DNA of 64,000 bases, from positions 16,279-80,278 of the forward strand of contig CAMVLO010000011.1 of assembly GCA_947168365.1 (NCBI GenBank), written 5' to 3'. The position numbers and the translations under genes were made by a program. The notes below the pieces were generated by a model. That model was given only the letters and a program-made list of their open reading frames with translations. It was not told the origin of the DNA and ran no database searches. This document shows positions 61,013 to 64,000 of this stretch, one piece after another (the stretch's first letter is position 1; each line of letters starts with the position of its first letter). The DNA is from UBA3824 sp017541145 (GTDB taxonomy: Bacteria; Bacteroidota; Bacteroidia; Bacteroidales; UBA3824).

Positions 61013-62602
61013 ATGACAGCAAAAGAAACCATCGAACAGGGCAAAGCCATTCTTGGTATTGAGTTTGGCTCAACCCGCATAAAGGCCGTTCTCATCGACG
61101 GCGACAACAAGCCAATTGCACAAGGCAGTTTCGGCTGGGAAAACCAACAAGTTGACGGTCTCTGGACATACAGCCAAGACCTGATTTGGAAGGGTTTGCA
61201 GGATTGTTACCAAGACCTCCGCGCCGACGTCAAAAAACAATACGGCGTAGAAATCAAAAACCTCGCAGCCATCGGCATCTCCGCAATGATGCACGGCTAT
61301 ATGGCTTTTGATGCCAACGACCAAATCCTCGTGCCATTCCGCACCTGGCGCAACACCAACACCGCCCAAGCAGCAAAGGAACTCTCCGAACTCTTTGTCT
61401 ATAACATTCCGCTCCGTTGGTCGATTTCGCACCTCTATCAGTGCATCTTGAACCGCGAAAGCCACGTCAAGGACATCAAGTTCCAAACCACCCTCGCGGG
61501 CTACATCCATTGGCAACTCACCGGCGAAAAAGTTCTCGGCGTGGGCGACGCATCGGGTATGATTCCCGTTGACCCGTACACCAAGACTTACGACGCCAAG
61601 ATGGTTGAAAAATTTGATAAATTAATCGAACCTTACAAATTAGGCTTCAAGTTGTTGGACATCTTCCCGAAAGTTCTCGTTGCAGGACAATCAGCCGGCG
61701 TTCTAACCCAAAAAGGCGCAAAACTCCTCGACGTATCGGGCAATTTGGAAGCCGGAATACCGTTCTGTCCTCCCGAGGGCGACGCTGGCACAGGTATGGC
61801 AGCCACCAACGCCGTTAAACAGCGCACCGGCAACGTTTCGGCAGGCACATCATCGTTCTCAATGATTGTGCTCGACAAGGAACTCTCCAAGCCTTACGAG
61901 GCCATCGACATGGTAACAACCCCCGACGGCAGCCTTGTGGCAATGGTTCACTGCAACAACTGCACTTCTGACCTCAACGCTTGGGTCAACATTTTCAAAG
62001 AGTTCCAAGAACTTATGGGTCAGAAAGTTGACATGAATGAACTTTACACAAAACTTTATACCAACGCATTGAACGGCGACGCAGATTGCGGCGGTTTGCT
62101 ATCGTACAACTACATTTCGGGCGAACCTGTAACCGGTTTGGCGGAAGGCCGTCCGATGTTTGTCCGCACTGCTGGCGACAAGTTCAACCTCGCTAACTTC
62201 ATGCGCGTACATCTCTACGGTTCAATCGGCGTTTTGAAAATCGGCAACGACATCCTCATCAAAGACGAGCATGTAAAAATTGACCGTTTGACAGGACACG
62301 GCGGATTGTTTAAGACCCAAGGGGTAGGGCAGAGGTTCCTCGCCGCAGCCCTCAATTCGCCCATCTCGGTAATGGAAACCGCCGGTGAAGGTGGTGCATG
62401 GGGCATTGCGCTCTTGGCGTCGTTTGTAGTCAACAACCCCGCCAAACAGACCCTTCCCGACTGGCTCGAAAACAACGTCTTCGCCGGCAACACCGGCACC
62501 GAAATCGCCCCGACCCCCGAAGAAGTAGAAGGCTTCAACAAATACATCGAGGCCTACAAAAAGGGATTGGAGATTGAGAAAGTGGCAGTGGAGAGGAAGT
62601 AA
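61013..62602 (+). CDS. FGGY-family pentulose kinase (ribulokinase role)
   Basis: This 529-aa sugar kinase of the FGGY family has the N-terminal phosphate loop ILGIEFGSTRIKAVLIDGD, an AIGISAMMHGYMAFD segment, VGDASGMIPVD, and the C-terminal ATP-binding part PEGDAGTGMAATNAV and GNVSAGTSSFSMIV. The sequence is nearer the xylulokinase-like group than E. coli AraB. In Bacteroides the arabinose operon uses such a non-orthologous kinase for L-ribulose, so I infer that role from context. Last gene of the catabolic operon. Confidence 0.88.
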   Translation: MTAKETIEQGKAILGIEFGSTRIKAVLIDGDNKPIAQGSFGWENQQVDGLWTYSQDLIWKGLQDCYQDLRADVKKQYGVEIKNLAAIGISAMMHGYMAFDANDQILVPFRTWRNTNTAQAAKELSELFVYNIPLRWSISHLYQCILNRESHVKDIKFQTTLAGYIHWQLTGEKVLGVGDASGMIPVDPYTKTYDAKMVEKFDKLIEPYKLGFKLLDIFPKVLVAGQSAGVLTQKGAKLLDVSGNLEAGIPFCPPEGDAGTGMAATNAVKQRTGNVSAGTSSFSMIVLDKELSKPYEAIDMVTTPDGSLVAMVHCNNCTSDLNAWVNIFKEFQELMGQKVDMNELYTKLYTNALNGDADCGGLLSYNYISGEPVTGLAEGRPMFVRTAGDKFNLANFMRVHLYGSIGVLKIGNDILIKDEHVKIDRLTGHGGLFKTQGVGQRFLAAALNSPISVMETAGEGGAWGIALLASFVVNNPAKQTLPDWLENNVFAGNTGTEIAPTPEEVEGFNKYIEAYKKGLEIEKVAVERK

Positions 62603-62628
62603 AATTGAAAGTTGAGAATTGAAAATAG

Positions 62629-62672
62629 AACTGCGGCGGGGAATTTTTTTCGCCGCAGTTTTGACTTTTTTG
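62629..62672 (+). terminator. Terminator of ara operon
   Basis: ACTGCGGCG pairs with CGCCGCAGT, followed by TTTTGACTTTTTT. Confidence 0.9.
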
Positions 62673-62729
62673 TTCATTAACAACCAAACCATTAAGTAAA
62701 TACTTATAAGCTAAGATACTACTACAATT

Positions 62730-63854
62730 ATGTCAAATGTTATAACTCATCTTTATACGGAGATTGAAAAATGCATCTCTACTGCCAAGGTTATCAATGT
62801 TGCAACAGCATTGATTAGTTCTTTCGGTGTAGATATTCTCTGTAAGATTCCTAATGGATGCAATGTGAAAATTATTGTAGGTGTAAATTTGCCAACCAAA
62901 ATTGAAGTACTTAAAAAATTGAGGATTTCTTTTGGCTGTGATGCAAGAGTGTATTTATCACCTGATTCATTCTTTCATCCAAAAGTTTATATTTTCAAAA
63001 TGAAAAACAATTCCCTTGTGGCTTTTATTGGGTCAGGAAATTTTACTTCGGGTGGATTACAGGACAACGTTGAATTAGCATACAAAGTCACTAATCAGGA
63101 AGAATGTCACGAATTATTAGATTGGTTTGAGAATATATTTAATAAATCCTCTGAGATTACAGACACGTTCCTTAATAAGTATAAACCATATACAAATAAG
63201 TGGCAAAATACGAAGATAGACCTATCTAAGGATATGTCTCAAATACAATCACAATTAGAGACAATTCGTTTCAATTATAATGCTATAAAGGAAGAACTAA
63301 TTAGGTTAAGAAAATCATCCAATTATAAAGACATAGTTAAGAAACGCAAGATTGATGTAAATAATATACGTAATGCTATTGATTATCAGAACAAATTCAA
63401 GCGTTTTGATGTTGATGCTTTTTTATCAATTCTTCCATTAGGTCACATTATTCCAACATACAAACAATCTCTAATAAAAGCCGTTAAGAGCGGCAAAATG
63501 CAAAAACTTTGTGTGATGCTATGTGATGATTCTATACCGGTTGTAGATAGATATAGACTTGCAATTTCTACTTATAAAGTTAATGGTTGTGGCTGTAATA
63601 TTATTACAAAGATTCTTTGTGTTCATAAGCCAAAAGAATATATGCTTTGGAATAATATTAGCAAAGAGTTTTTGAAATGGATTGATGTTGCATTTGAAAG
63701 AGGAACAAAAGAATGGGATCAGTACAAGCAATTATGTATTATTTTTCAGAAATTATGTAAAGAAACAAATATTGAAGACTTTGCTGTGCTTGACTACCTT
63801 TTGTTGGAAGCTATTGATTCGATAAAAACAAGAAGAAAAAGAGAAATGCCATAA
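62730..63854 (+). CDS. PLD-type nuclease-like protein, two domains
   Basis: This 374-aa protein has an N-terminal phospholipase-D-type domain with a single HKD-like motif: H83-x-K85 (FHPKVYIF) and GSGNFTSGG at about 101-109; the usual Asp is not in the standard place. A coiled segment (about 160-220) leads to a helical C-terminal domain (SILPLGHIIPTYKQ, KILCVHKPKEYMLWNNISKE) resembling domains in some DNA-repair or restriction proteins. A single PLD motif implies a dimer, as in BfiI-like restriction enzymes. No methyltransferase is adjacent; it may be a defence or repair nuclease. AT-rich, unlike the preceding ara genes. Confidence 0.6.
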   Translation: MSNVITHLYTEIEKCISTAKVINVATALISSFGVDILCKIPNGCNVKIIVGVNLPTKIEVLKKLRISFGCDARVYLSPDSFFHPKVYIFKMKNNSLVAFIGSGNFTSGGLQDNVELAYKVTNQEECHELLDWFENIFNKSSEITDTFLNKYKPYTNKWQNTKIDLSKDMSQIQSQLETIRFNYNAIKEELIRLRKSSNYKDIVKKRKIDVNNIRNAIDYQNKFKRFDVDAFLSILPLGHIIPTYKQSLIKAVKSGKMQKLCVMLCDDSIPVVDRYRLAISTYKVNGCGCNIITKILCVHKPKEYMLWNNISKEFLKWIDVAFERGTKEWDQYKQLCIIFQKLCKETNIEDFAVLDYLLLEAIDSIKTRRKREMP

Positions 63855-63926
63855 CTCTAATAATCGAAATCCTCGGCAATTATCAAAACTACGCACACAA
63901 AGCGTAATTATTCCACTTTTTTTTAC

Positions 63927-63934
63927 TATCTTTG
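63927..63934 (+). promoter_or_regulatory. Candidate -7 box for the gene at the right edge
   Basis: TATCTTTG matches TAnnTTTG exactly, followed by GCACC, 26 bases before the ATG at 63961; the -33 box is weak. Confidence 0.45.
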
Positions 63935-63960
63935 CACCAAAACAAAAAACTTACATCACT

Positions 63961-64000
63961 ATGCCCATAACCTACACTCACACCCACACCTTCACCGCCG
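63961..64000 (+). CDS. Start of an unidentified gene, cut by window edge
   Basis: ATG at 63961 begins a frame reading MPITYTHTHTFTA before the window ends. A promoter-like box precedes it. Too little remains to assign a family. Confidence 0.4.
   Translation, partial: MPITYTHTHTFTA

Noticed and set aside
1..64000. CRISPR array, rRNA, tRNA
   Set aside because: I saw no regularly spaced direct repeats with unique spacers and no rRNA or tRNA landmarks. A dedicated tRNA scan was not possible.

Overview
The window looks like chromosome from a member of the Bacteroidota, probably order Bacteroidales. The DNA is AT-rich. Most recognisable promoters carry the phylum's TAnnTTTG box, several with TTTG about 20 bases upstream. 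Ribosome-binding sites are mostly weak. The gene content fits too: lipoproteins with Cys lipoboxes, a DUF4369/TlpA thiol protein, a Nudix-type arabinose regulator, and an rpsF-rpsR-rplI operon.

Layout. 1-2.2 kb (minus): a truncated PAS-domain membrane protein and a methyl-accepting chemotaxis protein (MCP) whose natural start seems cut off by a stop codon. 2.6-3.85 kb: rpsF-rpsR-rplI. 4.2-8.0 kb: an LTxxQ-like periplasmic protein, a phosphohexomutase and a GH26 beta-mannanase. 8.04-10.9 kb: an accessory island bounded by a 25-bp inverted repeat, holding a decayed gene, a small membrane protein, an Rpn-type PD-(D/E)XK protein and a very AT-rich partner gene. 11.1-16.4 kb: prolyl oligopeptidase, RNase D-like exonuclease, galactokinase and phosphomannomutase, probably one operon. 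16.6-20.1 kb: an M16C metalloprotease and a lipoprotein with a collagen-like stretch. 20.2-23.4 kb: two tandem AAA-ATPase/PD-(D/E)XK genes that are identical in the middle and diverged at both ends. 23.5-26.7 kb (minus): YfcE-like phosphodiesterase, chagasin-type protease inhibitor, TlpA-like protein and two unknown genes. 27.0-28.2 kb: a second LTxxQ-like protein and trmO. 28.3-34.1 kb: a giant DUF4011-helicase-endonuclease-DUF3320 protein resembling the Hhe antiphage family. 34.2-39.1 kb: fur, purA, two methyltransferases, a thioesterase and unknowns. 39.3-41.8 kb (minus): a zapB-like gene, zapA, a structured noncoding RNA and rny. 42.1-47.0 kb: a response regulator fused to a HATPase domain, then dnaE. 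47.3-51.6 kb: a second MCP, a GH9 cellulase lipoprotein and a TatD-like hydrolase. 51.6-52.6 kb (minus): two paralogous lipoproteins. 53.2-62.7 kb: an L-arabinose locus (mutarotase, SGLT symporter, Nudix/AraR-type regulator, araD, araA, FGGY kinase) interrupted by a four-helix-bundle gene and a GxxExxY gene, each between its own inverted repeats. 62.7-64 kb: a PLD-type nuclease-like protein and the start of another gene.

Taken together, the mannanase, cellulase, galactokinase, mutarotase, phosphohexomutases and arabinose operon suggest an organism that lives on plant polysaccharides; the two MCPs suggest chemosensory signalling. The best candidates for new biology are the inverted-repeat island, the two inverted-repeat cassettes in the ara operon, the gene-converted AAA pair, the zapA-rny noncoding RNA, and the inverted repeats around the MCP2 and mutarotase promoter regions.
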